From Crocinitomicaceae bacterium (GTDB lineage: Bacteria > Bacteroidota > Bacteroidia > Flavobacteriales_D > Crocinitomicaceae), in NCBI GenBank assembly GCA_011522905.1, contig WTIB01000314.1:1-25583 (forward strand): a stretch of 25,583 nucleotides of DNA, in the 5' to 3' direction. The number at the start of each line of letters is the position of its first letter. The first letter of the stretch is position 1. Shown one piece after another: positions 8,531 through 17,417 of this stretch. The notes beneath the pieces are model-generated. The model did not search any database, was not told the DNA's origin, and saw nothing but the letters and a program-made list of their open reading frames with translations. Both the position numbers and the translations under genes were made by a program.

Positions 8531-8593
8531 CAAAAAAGTATCGTGTAATCTCAATGAATAGATTAAATTTAAAACCTAATTAAATTATTAATA

Positions 8594-9442
8594 ATGAAGT
8601 ACTTAAATATAACTATATTATCTTTTGGTTTAATATGTATATCCTCATGTTCAGGTGATATCGATTCAGCTTTAAATGTTAAAATTGAAAAGGAAGGTCC
8701 CGCTAAAACAAAAAAAGAGGGTCTTGCTTTTTTAGCTGAAAATAAAAAAAGACCGGAAGTAAAAATAACTCAATCTGGTTTGCAATATGAGGTCATTCGA
8801 GAAGGTAATGGTCCCAAGCCTGGACCTACTTCAAGAGTAAAGGTTCATTATCATGGGACGACACCAGCTGGTGACGTTTTCGATAGCTCCGTGGATAGAG
8901 GCCAACCTTCTGAATTTGGTTTGAATCAGGTGATTAAAGGATGGACAGAGGGATTACAACTTATGAGGGCAGGATCAAAATATAAATTTTTTATTCCTCA
9001 GGAATTGGCATACGGTGCAAACCCACAGCCTGGAAGCATTATTGAACCGTACATGCCACTCGTTTTTGAAGTTGAACTCTTAGAGGTATTGACAGATGCT
9101 CAACAAGAGAAAGAGGACGTTCCACTGACATCCTTGAAATTTGACAAGATGAAACATGATTTCGGTAAAGTTAAGGAGGATACAGATAATAAAACGTTTT
9201 TCACGGTAACCAACACTGGACAAAATCCATTGGTAATTGAATCGGTTAAAGCCAGCTGCGGATGTACTACTCCATCAAAACCTGAAAAGCCCATTGCACC
9301 AGGAAAGAGTGATAAAATTGAAGTGATTTTTCATCCAAAGGTCGGTCAGTTGAAACAACAGAACAAAACGATTCGTGTTGTTGCCAACACAGATCCTTCA
9401 GAAACCGTTCTCAATGTTGGAGCTTTTGTAGAGAAAAAATAG
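8594..9442 (+). CDS. FKBP-type peptidyl-prolyl isomerase fused to DUF1573, lipoprotein
   Basis: Predicted lipoprotein of 282 aa. A short signal peptide ends in a lipobox (CISSC, lipidated Cys19). The FKBP domain (about 55-165) retains the usual pocket residues: Tyr86 (VHYHG), Phe96-Asp97 (VFDSS), Phe108, Val113-Ile114, Trp117 (NQVIKGW), Tyr140 (LAYG) and Phe158, so prolyl isomerase activity is likely. The second domain (about 180-282) is DUF1573, with HDFGKVKE, TNTGQNPLVI and SCGCTTP (221-227), an Ig-like fold with a conserved CxC. The mature protein probably faces the periplasm or cell surface and may assist protein folding there, which is inference. It lies downstream of tRNA-Leu without a clear promoter of its own. 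It ends one base from the convergent MFS gene. Confidence 0.92.
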   Translation: MKYLNITILSFGLICISSCSGDIDSALNVKIEKEGPAKTKKEGLAFLAENKKRPEVKITQSGLQYEVIREGNGPKPGPTSRVKVHYHGTTPAGDVFDSSVDRGQPSEFGLNQVIKGWTEGLQLMRAGSKYKFFIPQELAYGANPQPGSIIEPYMPLVFEVELLEVLTDAQQEKEDVPLTSLKFDKMKHDFGKVKEDTDNKTFFTVTNTGQNPLVIESVKASCGCTTPSKPEKPIAPGKSDKIEVIFHPKVGQLKQQNKTIRVVANTDPSETVLNVGAFVEKK

Positions 9443-9443
9443 A

Positions 9444-10739
9444 TTATTCCTCTTCGAAGTAATTCAAATCTTTTCCAAAAGTTTCTTGAAGTCTACTAAG
9501 ACTATAAAGAGCTAGGGAAATAAAAATCAAGCCTACAATTAATGCCGACCATGCATCTCCGAAGTTAAGTGCCATCAAGAATGCAAAGCTTGGCATGATG
9601 AGGTTAACTGAACCTCTAACAAAATTAGGAATTGTATTGGCAGTCGTTGAGCGAATATTGGTTCCAAATTGTTCAGCAGCCATAGAAACAAAAAGTGCCC
9701 AATAGCCTGTGGCACATCCCAGGAGAAAACAAACAAAATAGTACATTTCCGCAGAGATTCCTTCCATAAAGAAAAGGAATGAGATCACAAGTAATAGAGT
9801 AAACACCAAATACATTCTGATGACTTTTTTACGGCTTCTCAATACCTGACTCAATACCCCTGACAAAAGATCTCCAAAGGAAAGTCCAATGTAGGTATAC
9901 ATGATAGCTGTGCCATTCTTGATGTCATTTATTCCAAGTAAAGGCGCAAAATTATCTTTAGAATTCATGATCAGTAGGCCAACTACGAAATAAATGGGAA
10001 TGCCAATTACAATACAATGAATGTATTTCATTAGATTTTCTTTATTTCTAAATATTAAGCTAAGATTGCCTTTAGATACTTTTTTATCCTCAGACATATT
10101 TTTAAAAAATGATGATTCTATGGTTCCTACCCTGAGCAAAAGAAGCAATAGACCAAGCATACCACCAATGATGTAGGTGACCTGCCAGTTTTCAAATTGG
10201 TAACCTGTTAAGTCAAAAATCAAATTACCTATTACTTGGCCTTCTGCACCAACAAGAGATGCTACAACAGCACCTAATGCACCGAAGGTGACAATGATCA
10301 TTGTACCATATCCTCTTTTCTCTTTAGACATCATTTCTGATACAAGTGTGATTCCTGCACCGAGTTCACCTGCTAATCCAATACCTGCAATTACACGTAT
10401 GATGGCATAGGATGTTATATCTGTAACAAAAGCATTCGCAAGATTAGCAGCTGAGTACAATAAGATGGATCCAAAGAGCACTTTAAGTCTGCCCTTTTTG
10501 TCTCCAAGAATTCCCCATAGCAACCCGCCAATTAGCATTCCCCACATTTGCATATTGTACAAAAATTTACCTGTAGAAGCTTTTTCTTCAATTGAATAAC
10601 CTACCATAATTGAACTAACACTTTCACTTTTAACAACTCCGAAAAGTACCATGTCATAGATATCAACAAAATATCCTAATGCGGCCACAATGATTAATAG
10701 AATTACTTTTTTGTCGGTACCCTTATTCATTTCATTCAT
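9444..10739 (-). CDS. MFS transporter, sugar/metabolite:H+ symporter type
   Basis: Twelve-span permease of 431 aa. Family signatures are the loop 2-3 motif GDKKGRLKVL (about residues 80-89) and RVIAGIGLAGELGAGITLVSE, with KEKRGYG closing the fourth-to-fifth span loop. Membrane span 1 carries FVDIYDMVLFG, where the acidic residues probably take part in proton coupling. The pattern resembles the metabolite:H+ symporter or sugar-porter branches, but no substrate can be assigned. An ATG three codons downstream (10730) is an alternative start. It is monocistronic here, divergent from upp, and convergent with the FKBP-DUF1573 gene. Confidence 0.88.
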   Translation of the reverse strand: MNEMNKGTDKKVILLIIVAALGYFVDIYDMVLFGVVKSESVSSIMVGYSIEEKASTGKFLYNMQMWGMLIGGLLWGILGDKKGRLKVLFGSILLYSAANLANAFVTDITSYAIIRVIAGIGLAGELGAGITLVSEMMSKEKRGYGTMIIVTFGALGAVVASLVGAEGQVIGNLIFDLTGYQFENWQVTYIIGGMLGLLLLLLRVGTIESSFFKNMSEDKKVSKGNLSLIFRNKENLMKYIHCIVIGIPIYFVVGLLIMNSKDNFAPLLGINDIKNGTAIMYTYIGLSFGDLLSGVLSQVLRSRKKVIRMYLVFTLLLVISFLFFMEGISAEMYYFVCFLLGCATGYWALFVSMAAEQFGTNIRSTTANTIPNFVRGSVNLIMPSFAFLMALNFGDAWSALIVGLIFISLALYSLSRLQETFGKDLNYFEEE

Positions 10740-10846
10740 AGAACGAAATTATAATTTTTGATGAAATATTTTTATTTCGTGATTGACCTTTAAATCCAAT
10801 GGGGAATCTTTTTTTTCTCCTTATTTTTATTCACAAATTAAATAAT

Positions 10847-11494
10847 ATGGTTCGAAATTTATCTGAGAAAGCATCAATTCTTGGGCAATATATGGCTGAA
10901 ATTAGAGATGTGAATATTCAAAACGATCCTATTCGTTTTCGAACAAACCTTGAGAGAATAGCGGAAATTATTGCATATGAGATATCAAAAACAATGACTT
11001 ACCATGAGATTGAGGTTAAAACGCCTCTTGGTATTTCCCGTGAATTTAGATTGACAGATGACCCAGTATTAATTACAATTTTAAGAGCTGGATTAGCAAT
11101 GCATAATGGTTTATTAAGGACTTTTGACAGGTGTGATAGTGCTTTTGTTTCGGCATACAGAGAGCATACCTCTCCTGAAGAGTTTAAGATTCATGTGGAA
11201 TATTTGGCAGCGCCAAATCTTGACAATCGAATTTGGATTATTTCAGATCCTATGCTAGCAACTGGAAGATCAATGGTTAATGTGTATAATGCACTTCTTG
11301 AATATGGAAAACCAAAAAAAGTGTATGTGGCTGTTTCGATTGCTACACCACAGGCTATTGAACTTGTTCAGAAATCATTACCACCGTCTGCTGAGATTTG
11401 GACTGGTGCTATTGATGCTGAACTTACTGCCGAATCTTATATTGTGCCAGGTTTGGGCGATGCTGGTGATTTAGCCTATGGAGTAAAAGTTTAA
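10847..11494 (+). CDS. upp: Uracil phosphoribosyltransferase
   Basis: Pyrimidine-salvage enzyme making UMP from uracil and PRPP in the cytoplasm. At 215 aa it has the normal family length when started at ATG 10847 (MVRNLSEKAS); the longer frame from 10799 adds 16 hydrophobic residues that do not fit a soluble enzyme. The PRPP loop is DPMLATGRS at 134-142. The uracil-binding C-terminal motif is GDAGDLAYG at 204-212. ITILRAGLAM (77-86) is the conserved flexible-loop region. It leads a tight cluster: its TAA is followed immediately by the ATG of a membrane-protein gene, and then a YjjG-type nucleotidase. Confidence 0.96.
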   Translation: MVRNLSEKASILGQYMAEIRDVNIQNDPIRFRTNLERIAEIIAYEISKTMTYHEIEVKTPLGISREFRLTDDPVLITILRAGLAMHNGLLRTFDRCDSAFVSAYREHTSPEEFKIHVEYLAAPNLDNRIWIISDPMLATGRSMVNVYNALLEYGKPKKVYVAVSIATPQAIELVQKSLPPSAEIWTGAIDAELTAESYIVPGLGDAGDLAYGVKV

Positions 11495-11962
11495 ATGATG
11501 AAGTGGGCAGCATACAGTGCATTATTCGGATTGGCGACCTTTAAGTTTATGTTTGCGGCTTTTCCTGGGCCAGCTCTGAATATTAGTTTTTTGGAAACCT
11601 ATCTTTCAGTTGTCTTGGGTGGTACCTTCAGCTCAGCAGTTTTCTACTTTGCAAGTGATTTTTTCATGATTAAAGCGAATCAAAGACGCAAACGAAAAAT
11701 AGAGCAATTACTTAGTGAAGGAAAAGAAATTCCGTTTAAACGAAAATTTACACGAACCAATAAGTTTATTATTTATTGTAAACAAAAGTTTGGCATGTAT
11801 GTCATTTGCTTTTGGGCTCCTTTTTTTCTTTCTGTTCCATTGGGAAGTATTATTGTTGCTAAGTTCTATAGTAAGCTTCGGTATACCTTTCTCTATATAT
11901 TCATTGGGATGATGATCAATACGAGCATAACGACGTTTTTAGCTTATGTCATTTTCAGATAA
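11495..11962 (+). CDS. Unidentified small membrane protein
   Basis: I do not recognise this 155-aa protein. It has about four hydrophobic segments (near residues 4-20, 30-55, 98-125 and 130-153). A strongly basic, hydrophilic loop in the middle (about 58-92, including NQRRKRKIEQLL and KRKFTRTNK) should be cytoplasmic. PFFLSVPLGSII in the third hydrophobic part resembles the Pro/Gly-rich re-entrant stretches of some small transporters, but that is not enough to assign a family. The start is ATG 11495 or 11498 (tandem ATGs right after the upp stop). Its end overlaps the next gene by 17 bases. Coupling on both sides to nucleotide-salvage genes suggests a shared operon. Confidence 0.8.
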   Translation: MMKWAAYSALFGLATFKFMFAAFPGPALNISFLETYLSVVLGGTFSSAVFYFASDFFMIKANQRRKRKIEQLLSEGKEIPFKRKFTRTNKFIIYCKQKFGMYVICFWAPFFLSVPLGSIIVAKFYSKLRYTFLYIFIGMMINTSITTFLAYVIFR

Positions 11963-12659
11963 ACATATTTTTTTTGATTTGGATCGTACCTTGTGGGATT
12001 TTGATGAAAATTCAAAAGAGGCATTAAGGCAAATAATTAGGCATTATGATTTAATGGCATTATTTGGTTCTTTTGATAGATTTCACAGGGCATATGTAAA
12101 GCACAATTCTCGTCTTTGGGCTGATTACGGTAAAGGTATTTTGAAAAAAGATATTCTAAGATACGAGCGTTTCAATGCCACCTTGAAACAATTTGGAAAA
12201 AATGATTTGCATCTGGCGCAAGAGATGGGTGAGATGTATGTAGAAATATCTCCTCGGCAGACAAAGCAATTTCCGAATACCAAAGAAGTTTTAAGAGAAT
12301 TAAATGAAATGGGATATCACCTCCACATCATTACCAATGGATTCGAAGAGGTCCAATATATAAAACTTGAAAATTGTGGATTAAGGTCGTTTTTTGATGT
12401 AATTGTATGCTCAGAGGTGGTCGGTAAAAATAAACCGTCTTTAGCCATTTATAATTATGCATTAGAACAAGCAGGATGTTTGGCTGAAGACGCCATGATG
12501 ATTGGCGACGACTATGTAGCAGATGTTTCTGGAGCCTTGAAGGCTGGTCTTCAGGCCATTTTATTTGACCCACATGACTGTTCCTCTGAAAATTATGAAC
12601 ATACCATTCGAAATCTGAATGAAGTCCCTTTACTTGCTACTCAATTACTTCGGATATAA
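11946..12659 (+). CDS. yjjG: YjjG-family noncanonical pyrimidine nucleotidase (HAD superfamily)
   Basis: HAD phosphatase of 237 aa. Motif I is Asp11-Leu-Asp13 (FFDLDRTLWDFD), motif II Thr130 (IITNGF), motif III Lys163 (KNKPSLAIY) and motif IV GDD (187-189, MIGDDYVADVSGA). The DLDxTLWDF form with the long helical cap is typical of YjjG, a 5'-nucleotidase that dephosphorylates pyrimidine monophosphates including noncanonical ones. Its position behind upp fits pyrimidine nucleotide housekeeping. It overlaps the preceding membrane-protein gene by 17 bases, so it is likely translated from the same transcript. Its stop is four bases from the convergent rlmB stop. Confidence 0.9.
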   Translation: MSFSDKHIFFDLDRTLWDFDENSKEALRQIIRHYDLMALFGSFDRFHRAYVKHNSRLWADYGKGILKKDILRYERFNATLKQFGKNDLHLAQEMGEMYVEISPRQTKQFPNTKEVLRELNEMGYHLHIITNGFEEVQYIKLENCGLRSFFDVIVCSEVVGKNKPSLAIYNYALEQAGCLAEDAMMIGDDYVADVSGALKAGLQAILFDPHDCSSENYEHTIRNLNEVPLLATQLLRI

Positions 12660-12663
12660 AAAG

Positions 12664-13431
12664 CTAAGCGTTTTCCTGTCTCATTTTTTCGTAGAGAATA
12701 ATACCCGTAGCCACACTTACATTTAATGATTGGATTTCACCATGCATAGGAATTTTTGCGCGAACATCCGACAAATTAATGAGATCAGAAGTTATTCCAT
12801 TCTCTTCAGAACCCATAATGATACCAACAGAGCCCCTTAAGTTAATATCTTGAAGAGGAAGAGATGATTTTTCCGTACAGGCAATTAGTCGGATACCACA
12901 TTGCTGAATGTAAAACAGTGAATTTTTTAAATCATCTGTCTTACACACTGGGATTCGACTTAATGCGCCTGAAGAGGTTCTGACAGCATCAGATGATACC
13001 AGAGCTGAACCTCTCGAAGGAATTAAAATGGCATCTACTCCTTGGCATTCAGCGGATCGTGCTATAGCTCCAAAATTTCTAACATCTGTAATGCGGTCAA
13101 GGATAAGAATATTAACTTTTTGCTCTTTTTCAACCCATTTGTCAACTAAAGATTCAATATTTTGATACTCAATGGGCGTTACAAATGCGATTACGCCTTG
13201 GTGATTTCCAGAAGTCAATTTATTTAGCTTTTGTACGGGGACATACTGGATATTGTAATCTTTTCCGGCAAGTATTTCTTTAAGCTCACGAAAGTGTTCT
13301 TTATCAATACCTTTTTGAATCAAAATTTTATTCAATTCTTGTCCTGACTTGATGGCTTCTATGACGGGATGCACACCAAAGATGACATCTTTTTTTTCCT
13401 TCCTTGGATACCGATCTCTTTTTTCTTCCAT
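12664..13431 (-). CDS. rlmB: 23S rRNA 2'-O-methyltransferase RlmB (TrmH/SpoU family)
   Basis: SAM-dependent SPOUT methyltransferase of 255 aa. The N-terminal L30e-like substrate-binding domain (about 16-90) has FGVHPVIEAI and LTSGNHQGVIAF. The knotted catalytic domain has motif I DVRNFGAIARSAE (Asn119, Arg125), motif II MGSEENGI (206-213) and motif III IQSLNVSVATGI (233-244). This pattern is that of RlmB, which methylates the ribose of G2251 in 23S rRNA (E. coli numbering). A lysine/arginine-rich tail (EEKRDRYPRKEKKD) precedes the domains. It follows the OsmC-family gene by one base, so the two are co-transcribed. Confidence 0.93.
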   Translation of the reverse strand: MEEKRDRYPRKEKKDVIFGVHPVIEAIKSGQELNKILIQKGIDKEHFRELKEILAGKDYNIQYVPVQKLNKLTSGNHQGVIAFVTPIEYQNIESLVDKWVEKEQKVNILILDRITDVRNFGAIARSAECQGVDAILIPSRGSALVSSDAVRTSSGALSRIPVCKTDDLKNSLFYIQQCGIRLIACTEKSSLPLQDINLRGSVGIIMGSEENGITSDLINLSDVRAKIPMHGEIQSLNVSVATGIILYEKMRQENA

Positions 13432-13432
13432 G

Positions 13433-13834
13433 TTAAGTGAATTTATATTCTATTTGCACATTGTTTTGAATTGTAAGCTCAACTGGGCATGCTCGCGCCA
13501 CTTGGATAACTTTAGCTAAGGTTTTTTCGTCCCATTCATTTTCAGAAAGCTTCATTTCAATACTTATTTTTTCAACCTTTCTTGGATGTGAGCTCATTAA
13601 TTTATTTACGCTTGCCTCACAGCTCTCAAATGATAGACCGTTGTTGTTACAATATATTCCAATGATGGTCATAGCGCATGAAGCTAAGGAGGTTGCCAAT
13701 ATATCCGTTGGTGAAAAAGCTTCACCTTTTCCATTGTTGTCAATTGGAGCATCTGTGATAAAAGTATCCCCAGATTTCAAATGCTTACATGCCGTTCTTA
13801 GATTTCCTAGATAGCTGACCTCAGATATTTTCAT
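13433..13834 (-). CDS. OsmC-family protein
   Basis: OsmC/Ohr-fold protein of 133 aa with the two redox cysteines at Cys53 (TSLASCAMTIIG) and Cys116 (ARACPVELTIQ), the arrangement used to reduce organic hydroperoxides. FSPTDILATSLASC is the characteristic helix start. The exact substrate is uncertain, since several OsmC-like subfamilies differ in it. The start is ATG 13832-13834 (MKISEVSYLG). The longer frame uses a TTG that falls inside the -7 promoter element at 13853-13860 and so cannot be in the mRNA. First gene of a two-gene operon with rlmB. Confidence 0.9.
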   Translation of the reverse strand: MKISEVSYLGNLRTACKHLKSGDTFITDAPIDNNGKGEAFSPTDILATSLASCAMTIIGIYCNNNGLSFESCEASVNKLMSSHPRKVEKISIEMKLSENEWDEKTLAKVIQVARACPVELTIQNNVQIEYKFT

Positions 13835-13852
13835 TAGAGTAAATTTATGACG

Positions 13853-13860
13853 CAAAGTTA
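13853..13860 (-). promoter_or_regulatory. Bacteroidetes -7 promoter element of the osmC-like/rlmB operon
   Basis: The minus strand reads TAACTTTG, an exact TAnnTTTG match ending 18 bases before the chosen ATG (13834). It excludes the upstream TTG as a start. Confidence 0.55.
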
Positions 13861-13910
13861 CATTATTTCAGACCACTTTCATGTACATAAAATCGGAATG
13901 TATATAACCT

Positions 13911-13918
13911 TACTTTTG
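13911..13918 (+). promoter_or_regulatory. Bacteroidetes -7 promoter element of the T9SS propeller gene
   Basis: TACTTTTG matches TAnnTTTG exactly and ends 30 bases before the ATG at 13949, giving a leader near 25 bases. It lies back to back with the minus-strand element at 13853-13860. Confidence 0.5.
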
Positions 13919-13948
13919 CCTATCTTTATGGCTCAAATTAATCGCGCT

Positions 13949-16900
13949 ATGAAATTTATCACAACTGCATTTCTTTTATTTCTTTTTTGTACTTCATGCT
14001 TTTCTCAAAATGAAATGAAGTATAAAGCACGGCCAAACTCACCTCTTTGGGTAAAATCTATGTATGCAGAAAATCCAGATGCTGAGCAGGTAATTGAACA
14101 ATATAAATCGTATTACCAAACCCATGAGTTTGTAAAAAATGAACATACGCAATATTACAAGAGGTGGCTCAGATCATTAAGCCGAGAAGTATTTTTCGAT
14201 CCATTTTCCAAGGATGGAAAAGATTACCTTCAAAGGTCGAAGAATATCAACATGTTAAAAGACGAGAATTCAGAGTGGTCATGTATTGGTCCTTATGATT
14301 TTGATATTGACGCTGCAAGTAGAAGTTACGCTCCAGGTGCAGCTCATGTTTATACTGTAAAGCGTTGCCTGAGTGATCCCAATGTCATGTATGCGGGTAC
14401 AGCGACGGCTGGAATGTGGAAATCGATTGACGCAGGTTTAACATGGTTTTTAACCACTCGTGATTTGGTACTAAATAGAATTTTTGCGATTGAAATAGAC
14501 CATAGTAATCCTGATATCGCATTTTTTGAGAGTGGAGGAAGTGTGTATAAAACGCTTGATGGCGGTTTAACGTGGGCAATTATTGGTGATGCTGCTTTTC
14601 AATCTCAATCGCATGGCGTGAAGGATATAGTGATGTCTCCGGATGATTCTAACATCATTTATCTTACTTCGAATAATGGATTTTATCGGACCACTGATGG
14701 AGGCGCGAACTGGACGCAAATTTTATCAGGTGAGTTTCAAGAAATTGAATTAAATCCTGCCAACTCGGATATGATATACACCATCAAGGTGATTGGAGAT
14801 TACACGGAATTCCATAAAAGTACAGATGGTGGGTTAACTTTTAGTGCACAAACTAATGGTTGGCCAAGTCCACAGCAGGCTGGTGACCATCAACGTCGGG
14901 TTGAAATTGCAGTGACTCCTGCTGATCCAAGTTTGGTGTACGCCAATGCCACAGGCTCGGCAAATGGTGGAAGTGGTACTTATGGGATATACGTTTCCAA
15001 TGATGAAGGAAATACTTGGACATTTACTTGTTGTGGATCTCAACCCGCGGGACCACCTTCGCTTACCAATATCAATATGATGGGATGGGATAAAGAAGGT
15101 GAAGATGATGGTGGACAGTATTACTACGATGTTGCTCTAGCAGCGGATCCAGTAAACCCTCTCAAATTACATTTAGGAGGAGTTAACCACTGGGTTTCAG
15201 AGGACGGAGGAGTCACCTGGGTATGTCCAGCAAAATGGTCTGAACCGCATTTAGATGAGTATGTCCATGCAGATATTCACGATATTCGATTTTTTGGAAC
15301 AGAGCTATGGATTGCCTGTGACGGTGGAATCTTTAAATCTTTTGATGGTGGGGATAACATTGATAAAACCATGGTTGGTATTGAAGGGACTGATTTTTGG
15401 GGCTTTGGAGCAAGTCCTCAAAGTGATGTTATGCTCGGCGGATGCTATCATAATGGAACATTGTTAAAAGACAACAATACCTACATCAATGATTGGATTT
15501 GTACTGGAGGTGGAGATGGGGTGCGTGGTTTTGTCAACTTTGGTAATGATCGAATTGCTTATGATGACTATGAAGGGCGATATCTTTCTGGTGACCGCAC
15601 AGTAAATATTAATGGTTTTCAATTTGATTCACTTCCGAATGCGTCATACATATTTGGAGAGTCATCAACAATGGAGTGGGACCCAAGAAATAATAAGCAT
15701 ATTTTCATAGGTAGAGGAACAAATCTCCTCAAAACGGAAGACAATGGAATGACCTATGATATTGTACATGCTTTTCCGCACAGGGTAATGAATATTGAAT
15801 TATCTAGAGCCAACCCTGATTACATGTATTTGGCAACTTATGAAAGCTGGTGGGGAGCAAAAAAAATATGGAGGTCTACTGATGGAGGTCTGTCATGGAC
15901 GGACATTACTCCGCCATCATCCTTGTTAAATGGAGAGGAGTGGGTGCCATATGATATTGCGGTTAGTGCCAGCGATGAAAATGAAATATGGGCAGCCAGA
16001 ACATCGCAATACGGAAGTACAAACCTTAATGGAAGAATGATATTCAAATCTACTGATGGTGGAAACACATGGAGCAACTATACGAGTGCATCTCTCAATG
16101 GTGAAGTCATAACCAACATTGAACATCAGAAGGGAACAAATGGAGGTATATACATTGGTACAAGAAGGGCCGTATATTACCGAAATGCAACGATGAATGA
16201 ATGGGCCTTATTCAACAATAATCTTCCTCTAAGCTCGACTTCAACAAAGTTGGTCATAAAATACAAAGACCGTCTACTGCGAAATGCCACAAATAGAAGT
16301 GTTTATGAAGTGGAGCTCTATGAAGATTCTGAACCAATGGCTCAAATTGCGGCGGATAAGTTTAAGGTTTCTTGTTTAGACAATCAGGTTCAATTTATTG
16401 ACCATTCGGTGCTATCTTCAATGAATCCAACCTGGGAATGGACTTTTAATGGAGGGACACCGGCTGTATCCAATGAACAAAATCCTATTGTTCAATACAA
16501 TACTCCTGGTTTTTATGATGTTACTTTGACCGTTACAGATGACTATGGAACGAGTACGCAATCTTATTCAATGTTCATTGAATACGAAGAAAATGTGGCT
16601 CCTCTTGATGTAATTGAAGATTTCGAGGTGGGTATTACTGATTTTTGGACACAGTACAACGCAAATAATTCATATGGATGGGCACCTTTTTATACAGAAA
16701 ATGGTCCTGATTGTGAGCCTACAAATTGTGTATTTATCGATCATTACTCCATAAATCAGGTGGGTGACGAGGCAGAATTAATCACCCCGAAAATTGATTT
16801 AAGCTCAGCGGTGAGTGCATATCTTGAATTTGACTATGCTTACACGAAGTGGGGAGGTTCCTACGAAGACGGCTTTAGAATTGACGCGAGTACTGACTGC

Positions 16901-17368
16901 TGGGATACCTATGACACTTTGTTTTATGCTTTTGGTGATGATTTGATAACTGTTCCTAGCACAAATGATGAGTGGTATCCTCAAGATTGTGCCGATTGGT
17001 CTGTTGACAATTATGTAGACCTTTTGCCATATGTTGGTCAAAATGTGGCCTTACGTTTTGTAGGAATAAACGGTTGGGGAAATAACTTTTTTATGGATAA
17101 CATTAATGTATCTGGTCAGCTAAGTGGGGTCGATCAATTGGAACTCCCATTTTCGGTATATCCAAATCCAAATAATGGGTTATTTACCATTTCACATGAA
17201 TTATCAAATCCCAAAGTAAAAGTAATGTCACCTGATGGTCGTTTGGTTTGGAAAGGTGATTTACTCCAAAAAAAGCAAGAAATTCAGATCAATTCAAGTC
17301 CTGGCATATATATGATCCACGTTGAAGACATGGATAAATCATATGTGACAAACATTACCATTCATTAA
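13949..17368 (+). CDS. Secreted Asp-box beta-propeller protein with PKD, choice-of-anchor-J-like and T9SS type A sorting domains
   Basis: Predicted T9SS cargo of 1139 aa. The start ATG 13949 gives a classic signal peptide (MKFITTAFLLFLFCTSCFSQ); the frame is open 34 codons further up but that part is promoter. About ten Asp-box repeats of form S.DGG.TW (for example KSIDAGLTW, KTLDGGLTW, RSTDGGLSW, KSTDGGNTW) build one or two sortilin/BNR-like propellers over roughly residues 80-780. Then come a PKD domain (about 800-885, WEWTFNGGTP...YDVTLTVTDDYG), an acidic, Cys-containing jelly-roll segment resembling choice-of-anchor J/MAM (about 890-1055), and the sorting domain (about 1065-1139, YPNPNNGLFTI...GIYMIHV). 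The last is cleaved on export and may attach the protein to the surface. The ligand or activity is unknown; Asp boxes alone do not show glycosidase activity. Confidence 0.93.
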   Translation: MKFITTAFLLFLFCTSCFSQNEMKYKARPNSPLWVKSMYAENPDAEQVIEQYKSYYQTHEFVKNEHTQYYKRWLRSLSREVFFDPFSKDGKDYLQRSKNINMLKDENSEWSCIGPYDFDIDAASRSYAPGAAHVYTVKRCLSDPNVMYAGTATAGMWKSIDAGLTWFLTTRDLVLNRIFAIEIDHSNPDIAFFESGGSVYKTLDGGLTWAIIGDAAFQSQSHGVKDIVMSPDDSNIIYLTSNNGFYRTTDGGANWTQILSGEFQEIELNPANSDMIYTIKVIGDYTEFHKSTDGGLTFSAQTNGWPSPQQAGDHQRRVEIAVTPADPSLVYANATGSANGGSGTYGIYVSNDEGNTWTFTCCGSQPAGPPSLTNINMMGWDKEGEDDGGQYYYDVALAADPVNPLKLHLGGVNHWVSEDGGVTWVCPAKWSEPHLDEYVHADIHDIRFFGTELWIACDGGIFKSFDGGDNIDKTMVGIEGTDFWGFGASPQSDVMLGGCYHNGTLLKDNNTYINDWICTGGGDGVRGFVNFGNDRIAYDDYEGRYLSGDRTVNINGFQFDSLPNASYIFGESSTMEWDPRNNKHIFIGRGTNLLKTEDNGMTYDIVHAFPHRVMNIELSRANPDYMYLATYESWWGAKKIWRSTDGGLSWTDITPPSSLLNGEEWVPYDIAVSASDENEIWAARTSQYGSTNLNGRMIFKSTDGGNTWSNYTSASLNGEVITNIEHQKGTNGGIYIGTRRAVYYRNATMNEWALFNNNLPLSSTSTKLVIKYKDRLLRNATNRSVYEVELYEDSEPMAQIAADKFKVSCLDNQVQFIDHSVLSSMNPTWEWTFNGGTPAVSNEQNPIVQYNTPGFYDVTLTVTDDYGTSTQSYSMFIEYEENVAPLDVIEDFEVGITDFWTQYNANNSYGWAPFYTENGPDCEPTNCVFIDHYSINQVGDEAELITPKIDLSSAVSAYLEFDYAYTKWGGSYEDGFRIDASTDCWDTYDTLFYAFGDDLITVPSTNDEWYPQDCADWSVDNYVDLLPYVGQNVALRFVGINGWGNNFFMDNINVSGQLSGVDQLELPFSVYPNPNNGLFTISHELSNPKVKVMSPDGRLVWKGDLLQKKQEIQINSSPGIYMIHVEDMDKSYVTNITIH

Positions 17369-17417
17369 AACCTTTTTATCAATATTATTTATTTTACCAA
17401 AAATTAAAATTTATCAA

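Noticed and set aside
8369..8554. Minus-strand frame of 61 codons across the tRNA-Leu gene (contains PRLDSNQHTLRHHPLK).
   Set aside because: It is the antisense of tRNA-Leu, a well-known source of spurious proteins; the tRNA explains the sequence fully.
8560..8592. AATTTAA ... TTAAATT inverted repeat before the FKBP-DUF1573 gene.
   Set aside because: Composed only of A and T in an AT-rich leader, so expected by chance.
10743..10780. Inverted repeat ACGAAAT (10743-10749) / ATTTCGT (10774-10780) in the MFS-upp divergent gap.
   Set aside because: Short arms, 24-base gap and AT-rich context; no matching regulator nearby. Chance is a sufficient explanation.
10799..10846. In-frame 16-codon hydrophobic extension of upp.
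   Set aside because: UPRTase is soluble and the family length and N-terminus match the ATG at 10847.
12658..12674. Possible small hairpin (AAAAGC-TAA-GCGTTTT) at the yjjG/rlmB junction as a bidirectional terminator.
   Set aside because: Only two G-C pairs with a bulge and a three-base loop, and part of it is the rlmB C-terminal coding sequence.
13847..13948. In-frame 34-codon extension of the T9SS propeller gene.
   Set aside because: It spans the -7 promoter element and would place the signal peptide in the middle of a longer N-terminus; ATG 13949 gives a clean signal peptide.
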